Positions 16,275-24,669 of a DNA stretch of 45,142 nucleotides are shown here, one piece after another. The notes below the pieces were generated by a model. The model had not been told where the DNA came from, ran no database searches, and was given only the letters and a program-made list of their open reading frames with translations. Source of the stretch: Nostoc sp. LEGE 06077 (GTDB lineage: Bacteria > Cyanobacteriota > Cyanobacteriia > Cyanobacteriales > Nostocaceae); NCBI RefSeq assembly GCF_015207705.1, contig NZ_JADEWI010000052.1, forward strand, positions 1 to 45,142. Direction: 5' to 3'. The position numbers and the translations under genes are program-made. Position 1 is the stretch's first letter, and every line of letters begins with the position of its first letter.

Positions 16275-16334
16275 TGATATCCGTTTTGATAGCAACGATT
16301 GATTAAGCAGGGGTATAGAAGCGAGTATAGACAG
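16275..16334. repeat. Att-like direct repeat, left copy, flanking the pPIWI-RE module
   Basis: TGATATCC, then TGATAGCAACGATTGATTAA, then the core CAGGGGTATAGAA, then GAGTATAGACAG. It pairs in the same orientation with 24272-24332 (same blocks with about one mismatch in four). The two copies enclose the three-gene pPIWI-RE module and nothing else. Confidence 0.55.
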
Positions 16335-16603
16335 TTGAGACAGCCGCAATATGAGCAGATCCTATTTGCGTGGATTATACCTGTAAGTGGTCATCGCGCT
16401 GCAAACATAAGCAAGTTTAATCAGCCAACGAAAGAACAAGGGTTGTAGCGTTTGTGCTGTCGGGCTGAAGTATAAGTCTTGGTTAAGGGTGTGTCATCGC
16501 TGACGAAACAATAGGCTTTTCGGTCGCTTAGATTGTGATTTGACAATTAGTTGGTCATAGATTACCTAAATCCCAAAGTATGGATGCCCAATCTAAAAAA
16601 ATT

Positions 16604-16644
16604 TTGCATAGGTTTGCATAGGTAAAACTAGATAATGCTATATT
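16604..16644 (+). promoter_or_regulatory. Promoter region with tandem TTGCATAGGT repeat
   Basis: TTGCATAGGT occurs twice in perfect tandem (16604-16623). The second copy supplies TTGCAT (16614-16619) as a -35; TATATT (16639-16644) follows after 19 bp, the long spacing seen at MerR-regulated promoters. The first gene of the operon has a MerR-like HTH, so autoregulation is plausible but unproven. Confidence 0.45.
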
Positions 16645-16670
16645 GAAAAACAAGAATTGAGGAAAAACCA

Positions 16671-17939
16671 ATTTCAGAGTATGTAAGCCCAAAAGAGGCA
16701 GCACGACGGCTGGGAGTGAGCGTTGACTCCTTGAGACGATGGGAAGCTGCGGGCAAAATTAAGGCAATCCGAACCCCATCCGGGCAGAGACGATTTGACA
16801 TTAACTCCTACGTGCCTGGCGATAAACCTGATACAAAGCCAAAGACAAGCTCAAAAAATGTCAAGACAACAGATGAACCAACCCTGCGTCAGATAGCTAA
16901 AGGAATAGTTCAGTATGCACAACAAATGCAAAAGCTCAAACTTTTCCCTTACCCAGCAGTTCTGCAACTGGGAGTAGAAAAATTACAAGCTAATTGTGTG
17001 ATGCAAAGTAAAACCCAACCTCAAGGGGTTCCAGATTTCCTGAGTAACTGGGCGGAACATCCTATAAAAGATTGGACTATTGAAATTGACTGTCCAGAAG
17101 AGTGGAAGGATGTTCAATTTGTTGAAGACCAAAAGCCTAGTGGTTTTTGTATTGAATTAGATGGTTCATATATTAGCGAAGCCGAGCGAATTCAAAAAGA
17201 GGTGATGGAAGAAGTTTTTAGAAAATCTGCACAAGACCCAAACTTATATATAGAGTTTCGCCGCTTACTTGTTAGTAACCCTGTGATCACAAAAGGAGAG
17301 CGAGATGTAAAAGCAGTTCTGCAACTCAAGCCATTACAAAAGGTCTTAGAAGATAGTTATGAAGAAGCTCCAGCTTCTTACAAAAAACAGGGAAAGTTTT
17401 ATTGCTGTGGTCACTGTAGCGGGTTAATGCATCGGACTGTGGACAATCAATTAAACTGTGAGAACAAACACTGTGCTAAACAAAAAAAAGCTCCAGTTCC
17501 TTTTGAATGTGATAAAGATGACCAAGTTTTATGGCTGAAAAAAGGGCTGCGATATTTTATTCATCGACCAGGGTGTGCAGAACTAAGAATAGAAAAACGT
17601 ATGAAGGAGTTAGGATTAGAAGTAACTCTCTATCCAGATTTTGATAAATACGACCTGCATATTGTCTTTCCTGATAAAACAGTCTGGGCAGTTGACGTAA
17701 AGTTTTGGGAATCTGCATATAACTTAGCTAAAAAGGTTAACGAGCCTATACCTAGACTTACCCATCAGCCATACCACGAAGCATTTTTTGTATTCGCTGA
17801 TGAAATTAAAGAGTATGGAGACGAGTATATTCAAGAGTTTATAAATCACTGTCCAGTTAAATTAAAAAAGTCTCAGGCAATGTTTGAAGGGACTTTTATG
17901 AAAGCAGTTGAGAAAAAATTAAGAAATTGTCAACTATGA
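16671..17939 (+). CDS. pPIWI-RE module: HTH, zinc and REase-domain protein
   Basis: 422 residues if started at ATT 16671, which lies 7 bp after GAGGA (16659-16663). The next usual start, GTG 16716, would cut the HTH in half. N-terminus YVSPKEAARRLGVSVDSLRR, then WEAAGKI and a TPSGQRR segment: a MerR/IS607-type winged HTH (about 4-48). A zinc cluster FYCCGHCSG...LNCENKHC lies at about 243-267. The C-terminal PD-(D/E)XK nuclease (about 300-415) reads LYPDFDKYDLHIVFPD then WAVDVKFW, with D about 328-332 and D342-x-K344 as catalytic residues. This matches the restriction-endonuclease partner of pPIWI-RE loci. Its stop overlaps the helicase start (ATGA, 17936). It probably cuts DNA selected by the pPIWI protein. 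Motifs seen; pathway role from family knowledge. Confidence 0.82.
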   Translation: MSEYVSPKEAARRLGVSVDSLRRWEAAGKIKAIRTPSGQRRFDINSYVPGDKPDTKPKTSSKNVKTTDEPTLRQIAKGIVQYAQQMQKLKLFPYPAVLQLGVEKLQANCVMQSKTQPQGVPDFLSNWAEHPIKDWTIEIDCPEEWKDVQFVEDQKPSGFCIELDGSYISEAERIQKEVMEEVFRKSAQDPNLYIEFRRLLVSNPVITKGERDVKAVLQLKPLQKVLEDSYEEAPASYKKQGKFYCCGHCSGLMHRTVDNQLNCENKHCAKQKKAPVPFECDKDDQVLWLKKGLRYFIHRPGCAELRIEKRMKELGLEVTLYPDFDKYDLHIVFPDKTVWAVDVKFWESAYNLAKKVNEPIPRLTHQPYHEAFFVFADEIKEYGDEYIQEFINHCPVKLKKSQAMFEGTFMKAVEKKLRNCQL

Positions 17940-20900
17940 GAAATACAAAAGAATGGCGGACTCGACTAATCAAAGAAGGATTAGTCGATAATTTATGTGA
18001 TGTAGAGTTAGGACTGTATTTATTAAGTTCTTTAGTTCCTAATGCTCCCGCAAGTAGTCTATGGGTATTGCTGACTGGTTATCCTTTCTCTATTCCAGAA
18101 TCCAAAAGCTGGAGTCAATTGCAACATAAAATGTATGCCTCTGGGCGTTATCTATTAACAGAGTATAGAAGACCTTATGTATGGTCAGAAGCACTGAATA
18201 ATTATCGTAATTTGCCCACAGACCAGCGAGGCTATGAAGTATCTGAATCTCTAAAAGAGTTTAAAATTAATAGCAATATAACAATTGCCAATTTTAGATT
18301 TGACGTATATGCAAAAACATTAAAAAATCCTATCCCATTATATAAAAGACGCGAAATAAAATGGGCAGAAGCTGACCAAACATATAAGTGTGAAGTAAAT
18401 GGAATCATAGAAACAATTGCAATCCCTTCTGCTCTTGTAAAGTCTCCGCCAAACGGACACAATTTAAGTGGTAAATCCCTACGAGAGCCACTTTGTATAA
18501 CTTGGAGAGAGCTAGAAGATACCGCAGCATGGATGGATAGACAATGTAGTAAGCGGGGGCTAAAATCCCAGTGGAAAAGATGGATAAAGAATGTCAAATT
18601 ACAGGTTTTTAATGATAATGATTGTTTAGTCCAAGTTGAATCTCTAACCATCAACAAGATAATGCATCTAGTAGGGATGGTATCATCAGGCAAATCCAAC
18701 TTAATGAAAGTTCTGGCAGTTTGGGCAGCAATAAAAGGATTACACATCACGTTAATCGTAGGAGATATCCTTCAAATTTTTGAATTGGCTAAGACTTTTG
18801 CTGATGTAGGAATAACCGATGTTGCCCCAATTTTAGGAAATTCAAATAGAAAGAGTCATATTAATCGATTACATCAAGCTGTTTATAATAACCATCCTGA
18901 AGAACCATTCAATCAAGAACATCCTGCTTTTCAATGGATAAGTAATACTTGCTTGTTGAGCGGTTTGGTTAACCCTGAAATGTCAAAACCGTTTGAAATA
19001 GGAAAACAACCTTGTCTCTCTCTACAACTTATTAAAAAATCAGAATCAACGGATATAGAAAATCATGAGGCAGATGAGAAACAGTCAGAGTCACCAAAAG
19101 CGAAAATGGCTTGTCCTGCTTACAGCGTATGCTCTTACCATAAAAAGGAACGAGATTTAGTAAAAGGTTCCATCTGGATTGCTACACCGGGGAGTCTAAT
19201 TTATAGTAGGTTGCCAAAGCAGATAAATCAAGAAAGCTTACTTTATGCTGAGTTGGTCTGGAGGCGTAGTGACTTAGTAATTGTGGATGAAGTAGACCAA
19301 TATCAAGCTTATTTAGATAAGGCATTTAGCCCAGAGCAAACATTACGCCGACCAACAAGAGATGCTTGGTTAGATGAAGTTTTGCAAAAGGTTGAAGCTG
19401 AATTGGTACGTCAAAATTCTCAACCACTTAGCAAAAAAATCGTCAGCGATTGGTGGGATGCTTCTCAACAAGCTAAACGAGTCACAGACCAAATTTATTG
19501 GATGTTAGGAGGAGACTATCCTGAATTATCTCAATGGCAAAATAGTAAAAAATATTTTACAGATTGGTTGCTATTGCGAGAAGTTGCTATTGATTTAGCC
19601 GGAACAGAAAATGCCGATAATTTAATGAAGGATATATTTGAACCTTATATAAATAATCTAGACAATGACAAGGATTTACTTTTTACCCTCACTCATAAAG
19701 CCATTGATAAGAAAAATTCCCTTATTGAGTGGGTCAAGAAACAAGCCACTATTCCTTTAGAACCACAGAAGATTCAAGAAATTGCCGTTAAATTAGAGTT
19801 TGCATTATTAGTCTGCGTTTTACAAAACAAACTTTACTTTATGATGCGTCACTGGAGGCAAGTACAAGATACCCTCAAACTAGAAGCAGAAGATTCAATG
19901 TGGTTTCAAGCACCACCCGCAGACTACAACGCAATAATTCCCGCAATGCCAATGGGAAATCAGTTGGCATTTCAGTATCACAAATCTTATAAAGAACAGT
20001 TAGGAAGTCTGCGGTTTTTTCGTTGTACGGGTGTTGGTCGTTGGTCACTTCTACATTTCAATGATTTGTTCGCCAGTGACAACATAGCAAGTCCCCATAT
20101 ATTGCTGATGTCAGGAACAAGTTGGGCTGGTAAATCTCCGGCATACCACGTTGATGTACCAGTAACCGGAGTCCTGTCACCAAATACTAATAAGGGATTT
20201 TCAATCTCCTCTGAATTTTTACCGTTATACGATGAGCAAAATCGACCAATCTTTGTATCAGGAACAGGGGATAAAAAACAGAAGAACTTGGAGAAAATTG
20301 TCACGAAGTTAGTAGAGGAAGAATATTTAGCTCAGAAACTAATAGACCTTAAAGGACGAAAAATATTGTTAGTAGTTAATAGCTATGAACAAGTAAAAAT
20401 AGTCCACGAACATTTAGTTCGTCTAGGGTGGGGAAATCGAGTTATAGCTTTAACAAGAGATGATAATAAATCTGAATGGCTAGATGATGATTCAGAGAAT
20501 GAAAACCATAACACATTGCAAAGAGGACGAGTATCTGAGTTTGCCAATAAACCTGACAAGGTAATTCTAATAGCCCCGCTAAAAGCGATAGAGCGTGGTC
20601 ACAATATTGTTGATGAGAAAGGAATGGCAGTAATTGGAGCAGCTTACTTCTTGGTTTTACCACACCCAAGTCCTGATGACCTCAGCTATGCAATTCACTC
20701 CATAAATCGTTGGGCAATTGAAAATTACAAAACATTTGAGGAAAAAAATCTGGAAGACTTAGGTAATAATTTTCGAGACACAGCTTATCGTCAATGGTTG
20801 CGGTTGCTACACCTACCAGTAAGGCTAAGAACTCTTGATGAGAAAAACTTACCTGCTATGCATTGGGATATTGCTGTTTCACTTTGGCAGGTAGTAGGTC

Positions 20901-21145
20901 GGCTTATTCGCGGCAGTAGTAATGCAGAACTCTTTTGGTGCGATGCCAAGTTTGGACTTAATGTTGCACAGATGAATGAACAAGAGGATACCCCTTCAAC
21001 AAGTATCCTTATTGGCATCCGAGATTTGCTACAACCTTATTTTGAGGAGGATGATCTTCAGATTACACAGCGAGATAGACAGATAGTTCAAGCTCTTTAT
21101 CGCCCATTTTATGAAGCGATCGCCAAAACTAAAAATCTTTTCTGA
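17936..21145 (+). CDS. pPIWI-RE module: DinG/XPD-type Fe-S helicase
   Basis: 1069 residues from ATG 17936, overlapping the previous stop. A long N-terminal extension (1-235) precedes Walker A GMVSSGKS (about 246-253) and Walker B IVDEVDQ (about 447-453; DEVD instead of DEAH). Between them are four Cys (about 338, 359, 393 and 399; the last pair in ACPAYSVCSY), as in the 4Fe-4S cluster of DinG/XPD helicases. The C-terminal helicase half has KILLVVNSYEQVKIV, then LIAPLKAIERGHNIVD and motif VI QVVGRLIRG (about 984-992). It is the 5'-3' SF2 helicase conserved in pPIWI-RE operons, presumably unwinding target DNA for the pPIWI protein and nuclease. 44 bp separate it from the next gene. Confidence 0.85.
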   Translation: MRNTKEWRTRLIKEGLVDNLCDVELGLYLLSSLVPNAPASSLWVLLTGYPFSIPESKSWSQLQHKMYASGRYLLTEYRRPYVWSEALNNYRNLPTDQRGYEVSESLKEFKINSNITIANFRFDVYAKTLKNPIPLYKRREIKWAEADQTYKCEVNGIIETIAIPSALVKSPPNGHNLSGKSLREPLCITWRELEDTAAWMDRQCSKRGLKSQWKRWIKNVKLQVFNDNDCLVQVESLTINKIMHLVGMVSSGKSNLMKVLAVWAAIKGLHITLIVGDILQIFELAKTFADVGITDVAPILGNSNRKSHINRLHQAVYNNHPEEPFNQEHPAFQWISNTCLLSGLVNPEMSKPFEIGKQPCLSLQLIKKSESTDIENHEADEKQSESPKAKMACPAYSVCSYHKKERDLVKGSIWIATPGSLIYSRLPKQINQESLLYAELVWRRSDLVIVDEVDQYQAYLDKAFSPEQTLRRPTRDAWLDEVLQKVEAELVRQNSQPLSKKIVSDWWDASQQAKRVTDQIYWMLGGDYPELSQWQNSKKYFTDWLLLREVAIDLAGTENADNLMKDIFEPYINNLDNDKDLLFTLTHKAIDKKNSLIEWVKKQATIPLEPQKIQEIAVKLEFALLVCVLQNKLYFMMRHWRQVQDTLKLEAEDSMWFQAPPADYNAIIPAMPMGNQLAFQYHKSYKEQLGSLRFFRCTGVGRWSLLHFNDLFASDNIASPHILLMSGTSWAGKSPAYHVDVPVTGVLSPNTNKGFSISSEFLPLYDEQNRPIFVSGTGDKKQKNLEKIVTKLVEEEYLAQKLIDLKGRKILLVVNSYEQVKIVHEHLVRLGWGNRVIALTRDDNKSEWLDDDSENENHNTLQRGRVSEFANKPDKVILIAPLKAIERGHNIVDEKGMAVIGAAYFLVLPHPSPDDLSYAIHSINRWAIENYKTFEEKNLEDLGNNFRDTAYRQWLRLLHLPVRLRTLDEKNLPAMHWDIAVSLWQVVGRLIRGSSNAELFWCDAKFGLNVAQMNEQEDTPSTSILIGIRDLLQPYFEEDDLQITQRDRQIVQALYRPFYEAIAKTKNLF

Positions 21146-21189
21146 TGTTCTTCTGTAAACATTTCACAAATTTACAAATAATTTGATTT

Positions 21190-24100
21190 ATGTCATCACC
21201 TAAATACAACAAAATCCGCCTGTGTGCTTTCCGCCTCAAACACAACTTAGCCGCTAAAAATTTTTATGCACTGAATTTTCCAGAAACAGTTAAAGACTCA
21301 TTAAAAAATCTTGTAGCCGAGAGAGATAGCCGCCCCAAAGATAAAGTTGGTATTCCCATCACATCACTCAATGAAGCTCTACGGGCAAGTATCCCTGGTT
21401 TAATTTACATTGGTAGAATTTGGGAGAAAATCTGGTTATACAGTCCAGTTGAAATTTCAATAGATAAATTATCAGTAATTTTCTCTCATTGGCTAGATAC
21501 TGAGTTTCCAGATGAACACCCAAACAAGCGCAAGAAAGGGATAACCTTTGACCAACGACAAGCTGTAATGCAGCAACTGTCGAACCCTAACAATTTCAAG
21601 TGGGAAATGGTAACTCTAGAAACGGAATTATGGAAAAAATATGCTAATGGAACCGCCAATATTACTGAAAATGCAGATGGATTTATCCTATTGCCTGATA
21701 TTCTAGCAACGCAATTGAGTGACCCAAACTTAAAGTTCAAATTAAGTGATGAAACAATTCAGTTCTATCGCTGTGCGCCAATAGAAGGAGCAGGAGCAGA
21801 GTTGATATCTTGGCCTCCGCTATCGTACACAGAAAACAAACATACTTACTATTACTCAATAGTTCTGACTTTGAAAGTACAAACGGTTCCATTCCAGCCA
21901 TATCCTCAACTGCAATGTGATATGAGTATCCGGCGGTGGTGCAGTAGAAATGATACTGGTTTGCTACTAGGAGGGCAAGCTAGTTCTGTGTATATTCGTA
22001 CCAAGCTTCAATGGAAGGGATTAAATCCTTACGGTTATACCGAATACTTTCAAGTCGCTCCACTGGTATGGAAAGGAGAGCCTAAGTGGAATAATAACTT
22101 AGCTGGGTTATTAGCTCAATTCAACCCGCTTCCATATACCCCAGAGCAAATTTTAGCTAATCCCACACAAGCACTTAATTTCTCAAATATTCCTAACATT
22201 TGTGTTACCTACAAAGATGGGATAATTCCAGGTCATAAAGTAGGTAAAGGATTGCCACCAAGCAACCGTCGTCAATTAGCTGAACAAATAGCATTGTTGT
22301 TAAAAGATCATTGGGAACTAATAGAATATGAGCGGTTCAATTATCAAATAAATACTAAGCAATCTGCTAAAATATTTGATTTACCCAAGCCTGATGGTAC
22401 ATCTTGGACTATGGGTATCCCAAAAAGAAAAAAAGCGGAATCAGAAGAGCAATTTAAAGATAGGTACGATAAATTTTTTAAAAAACAAGAATTAGAGAGA
22501 GAGCAACTTAAAAGTAAATATAATGTTTCCGAGGAGCAATTTAAAGCTAGGTACGAAAAGCTTTTAATAAAACAGGAATCAGAGAGAAATACTTTTCATA
22601 AAAAAGAAGATGAAACAGATGAAGAATTTAAAATAAGATACGATAATTTATTAGAAGAATTTACAGAAAAACTCCGTTCAGAGAGTAAAAGACTTTGTGA
22701 AGCCATACGTAACTGTATTGGCAAAGAGCTAACCATCGAAATTTGGTATATTAATGAGTCAACACGGGATGCACTTATAAAAGCGATATGGTATTGCCTG
22801 GGGTTGAAGACAGCGACAACGGGTATTCATAATTTCCCAGATATAGATTTGACTATAACTATACGTACACAAGAAATAGGTAAATTAGCAGAACGTTTAG
22901 CTTTATCTACAGATAAAACAAAAAAACCAAATTCCAAACAACGAGAAGAAGCTATTAAGAGTAGAAAAGCTGAAGTAGCAAAAACTGTTAATCAAATGCA
23001 ACCTGTCACAGGGAAAGTAGGGGTATTAGTTGAACTTTATGGCGAAAACCATTGGAAACCTGAATGGACAGACCCCCAAGCAGCTATTCGTTTAGGCTTT
23101 GCTCAAGAGAAAATTGACAGGGTATCTAAGTTTATTGTCCCTGAACATGAGGAATTAAGAAAGGAATATGAAAAGGCAGCCAAAGATAAAGGAAGAGAGT
23201 TAAACAGGCGAGAGCAGAATGAAATTAACGAATTACAAGAAGAACTGCCGCAGAAAGCGATAACTTCTTTTTTAGACCTACTGCGGTCGTTGGGAGTACA
23301 AATAGCTCCGCCTCGCATAGTTATCCCATCAGCAATTCTTCCTGAACCTCTTACTTATGTTGGTTTATTTTTGGTTAACCGCACTTCTAAAACCAGCGCA
23401 CATGGGAAACAACAACTCATCCCAGTTATGGTGAAAATGCGTTCTGACTCTCAAACAATAGAAGCTACTTTTAATGGTCTATCTGATTGGATACCCTACG
23501 ATGAAGCTTTAAGAAAGATAAACTCAAAAGGAACATCTATTACAGGAGATAACGACAAGTTAAAAAAGGAGATAAAAGGATTTATCAAACGAATGCTACA
23601 AACCAAAGAATTAAGAGATAAAGATACATTACTCCTCTGTGATGCCCAAAACATCCGAAGGTATTGGACATGGCTACAAGATACACAAATATCTCAAGAT
23701 GGGATAGTTTTTGGCACTGAATCTCCTCAAATGATGCCAAAACTTCGCGTAGTTCGGGTACGCCAGGATGGAGAAACTCCAGAATGGTATGCTCTGCATG
23801 ATACAGAGAAACAGAAAGTGAAGTTGTTTGATAATTTGGTGGAACTTGAGCAAATAAGTGTGGCGACGGAGGGACTATTTAAGACAGACAGTAATGAACG
23901 TATATTTCTTAGTGTTGGGCAAAAGTCTAATACAATGCCAAAGGAAAAACGAGATTTCAGTAAATTGGATAAACCTCAACTCCACTGGTCAAACCCTGCA
24001 ATACTTGAGTTAGTAGTAGCTTGCATACAACCAAAAGATGAACCTTGGCATTGGGCAGTATTGACGCATGAATTACGTTGCTTGGCATTGCAATACAAAG

Positions 24101-24195
24101 ACACTTTAGCTCGTCCAATTGTTCTTCACTTAGCAGCGCAGATGGCAGATTATGTTTTGATGGTGGATGAAGATTCTTCAGATGTCATCTCATAG
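21190..24195 (+). CDS. pPIWI_RE-family (prokaryotic Piwi-like) protein
   Basis: 1001 residues, within the usual 900-1100 range. The N-terminal region begins IRLCAFRLKHNLAAKNFYAL; the middle has an insert of charged, partly repeated sequence (about 415-500; EEQFKDRYDKFFKKQE-like, twice). The C-terminal MID/RNase H-like part has LLCDAQNIRRYWTWLQD (about 817-833), LRVVRVRQDGETPEWY, and the end NPAILELVVACIQPKDEPW, then HWAVLTHELRCLALQY. The conserved Arg in the RVR segment and Glu of THELR are likely the signature R and E of the family. These proteins are proposed RNA/DNA-guided nucleic-acid binders in an anti-plasmid/anti-phage module with the two upstream genes. Whether the RNase H site can cut is not clear to me from sequence. 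Confidence 0.83.
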   Translation: MSSPKYNKIRLCAFRLKHNLAAKNFYALNFPETVKDSLKNLVAERDSRPKDKVGIPITSLNEALRASIPGLIYIGRIWEKIWLYSPVEISIDKLSVIFSHWLDTEFPDEHPNKRKKGITFDQRQAVMQQLSNPNNFKWEMVTLETELWKKYANGTANITENADGFILLPDILATQLSDPNLKFKLSDETIQFYRCAPIEGAGAELISWPPLSYTENKHTYYYSIVLTLKVQTVPFQPYPQLQCDMSIRRWCSRNDTGLLLGGQASSVYIRTKLQWKGLNPYGYTEYFQVAPLVWKGEPKWNNNLAGLLAQFNPLPYTPEQILANPTQALNFSNIPNICVTYKDGIIPGHKVGKGLPPSNRRQLAEQIALLLKDHWELIEYERFNYQINTKQSAKIFDLPKPDGTSWTMGIPKRKKAESEEQFKDRYDKFFKKQELEREQLKSKYNVSEEQFKARYEKLLIKQESERNTFHKKEDETDEEFKIRYDNLLEEFTEKLRSESKRLCEAIRNCIGKELTIEIWYINESTRDALIKAIWYCLGLKTATTGIHNFPDIDLTITIRTQEIGKLAERLALSTDKTKKPNSKQREEAIKSRKAEVAKTVNQMQPVTGKVGVLVELYGENHWKPEWTDPQAAIRLGFAQEKIDRVSKFIVPEHEELRKEYEKAAKDKGRELNRREQNEINELQEELPQKAITSFLDLLRSLGVQIAPPRIVIPSAILPEPLTYVGLFLVNRTSKTSAHGKQQLIPVMVKMRSDSQTIEATFNGLSDWIPYDEALRKINSKGTSITGDNDKLKKEIKGFIKRMLQTKELRDKDTLLLCDAQNIRRYWTWLQDTQISQDGIVFGTESPQMMPKLRVVRVRQDGETPEWYALHDTEKQKVKLFDNLVELEQISVATEGLFKTDSNERIFLSVGQKSNTMPKEKRDFSKLDKPQLHWSNPAILELVVACIQPKDEPWHWAVLTHELRCLALQYKDTLARPIVLHLAAQMADYVLMVDEDSSDVIS

Positions 24196-24669
24196 CTTGA
24201 TCAAAGTAAAAACATGGGCTTGAATAGACCCAAAACAAGGGTAGCTGTCGCCAGAGCCAGCTGCTCAAAATTGATATCACTCACTGATAGCAATGATTTA
24301 TCAACCAGGGGTATAGAAAGCAAGTACAGACGATTTTGATAGCAGTATTGCTATCAACTATTGTCATCCCTACCTCTGCTCAACACACCCTGTCACACTC
24401 TAACCCCAAAAGATGGATAGTGGTGTTCGTTGACCGTCAAATCACGTACTACTTCGTCAACCCTTACACTTTCATCGCAGAAAATTTTGAGATATCGCCC
24501 TCTCCAAACGTCAATTATCTGACAAATACTCTTCAAACCCCTCCCCCCACCGTGCTGGGACATAGTGCGACAATATCCGTTTTCACACCACTTATAAGAA
24601 AAAACACCTCTCTTCAACTAAGATATAGCTTGAGTATTCAACTTCCCAATCTCTGCTGCGCTATCACCA
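24196..24669. other. 474-bp noncoding region between pPIWI_RE and recombinase
   Basis: Holds the right att-like repeat (24272-24332) and, directly after it, a perfect palindrome TTGATAGCA-GTAT-TGCTATCAA (24336-24357), whose TTGATAGCA half also occurs in the left repeat (about 16285). Weak overlapping frames on both strands (24336-24689 plus, 24393-24617 minus) have no recognisable family and are not called. Confidence 0.5.
24272..24332. repeat. Att-like direct repeat, right copy
   Basis: TGATATCA, CTGATAGCAATGATT, then the core CCAGGGGTATAGAA, then CAAGTACAGACG. It is the counterpart of 16275-16334 about 8.0 kb away in the same orientation, and lies between the pPIWI_RE gene and the tyrosine recombinase gene. 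Confidence 0.55.

Larger units (their letters stand above)
15952..16670. other. 719-bp noncoding region upstream of the pPIWI-RE module
   Basis: Contains the left att-like repeat (16275-16334) and the module promoter region (16604-16644). A 110-codon minus-strand frame at 16017-16349 has no recognisable homology and overlaps the repeat, so I do not call it. GGGGT-rich hairpin-like tracts occur near 16043 and 16080. Confidence 0.45.

Noticed and set aside
16017-16349. 110-codon minus-strand frame
   Set aside because: No homology recognised; it overlaps the att-like repeat and has no good start signal.
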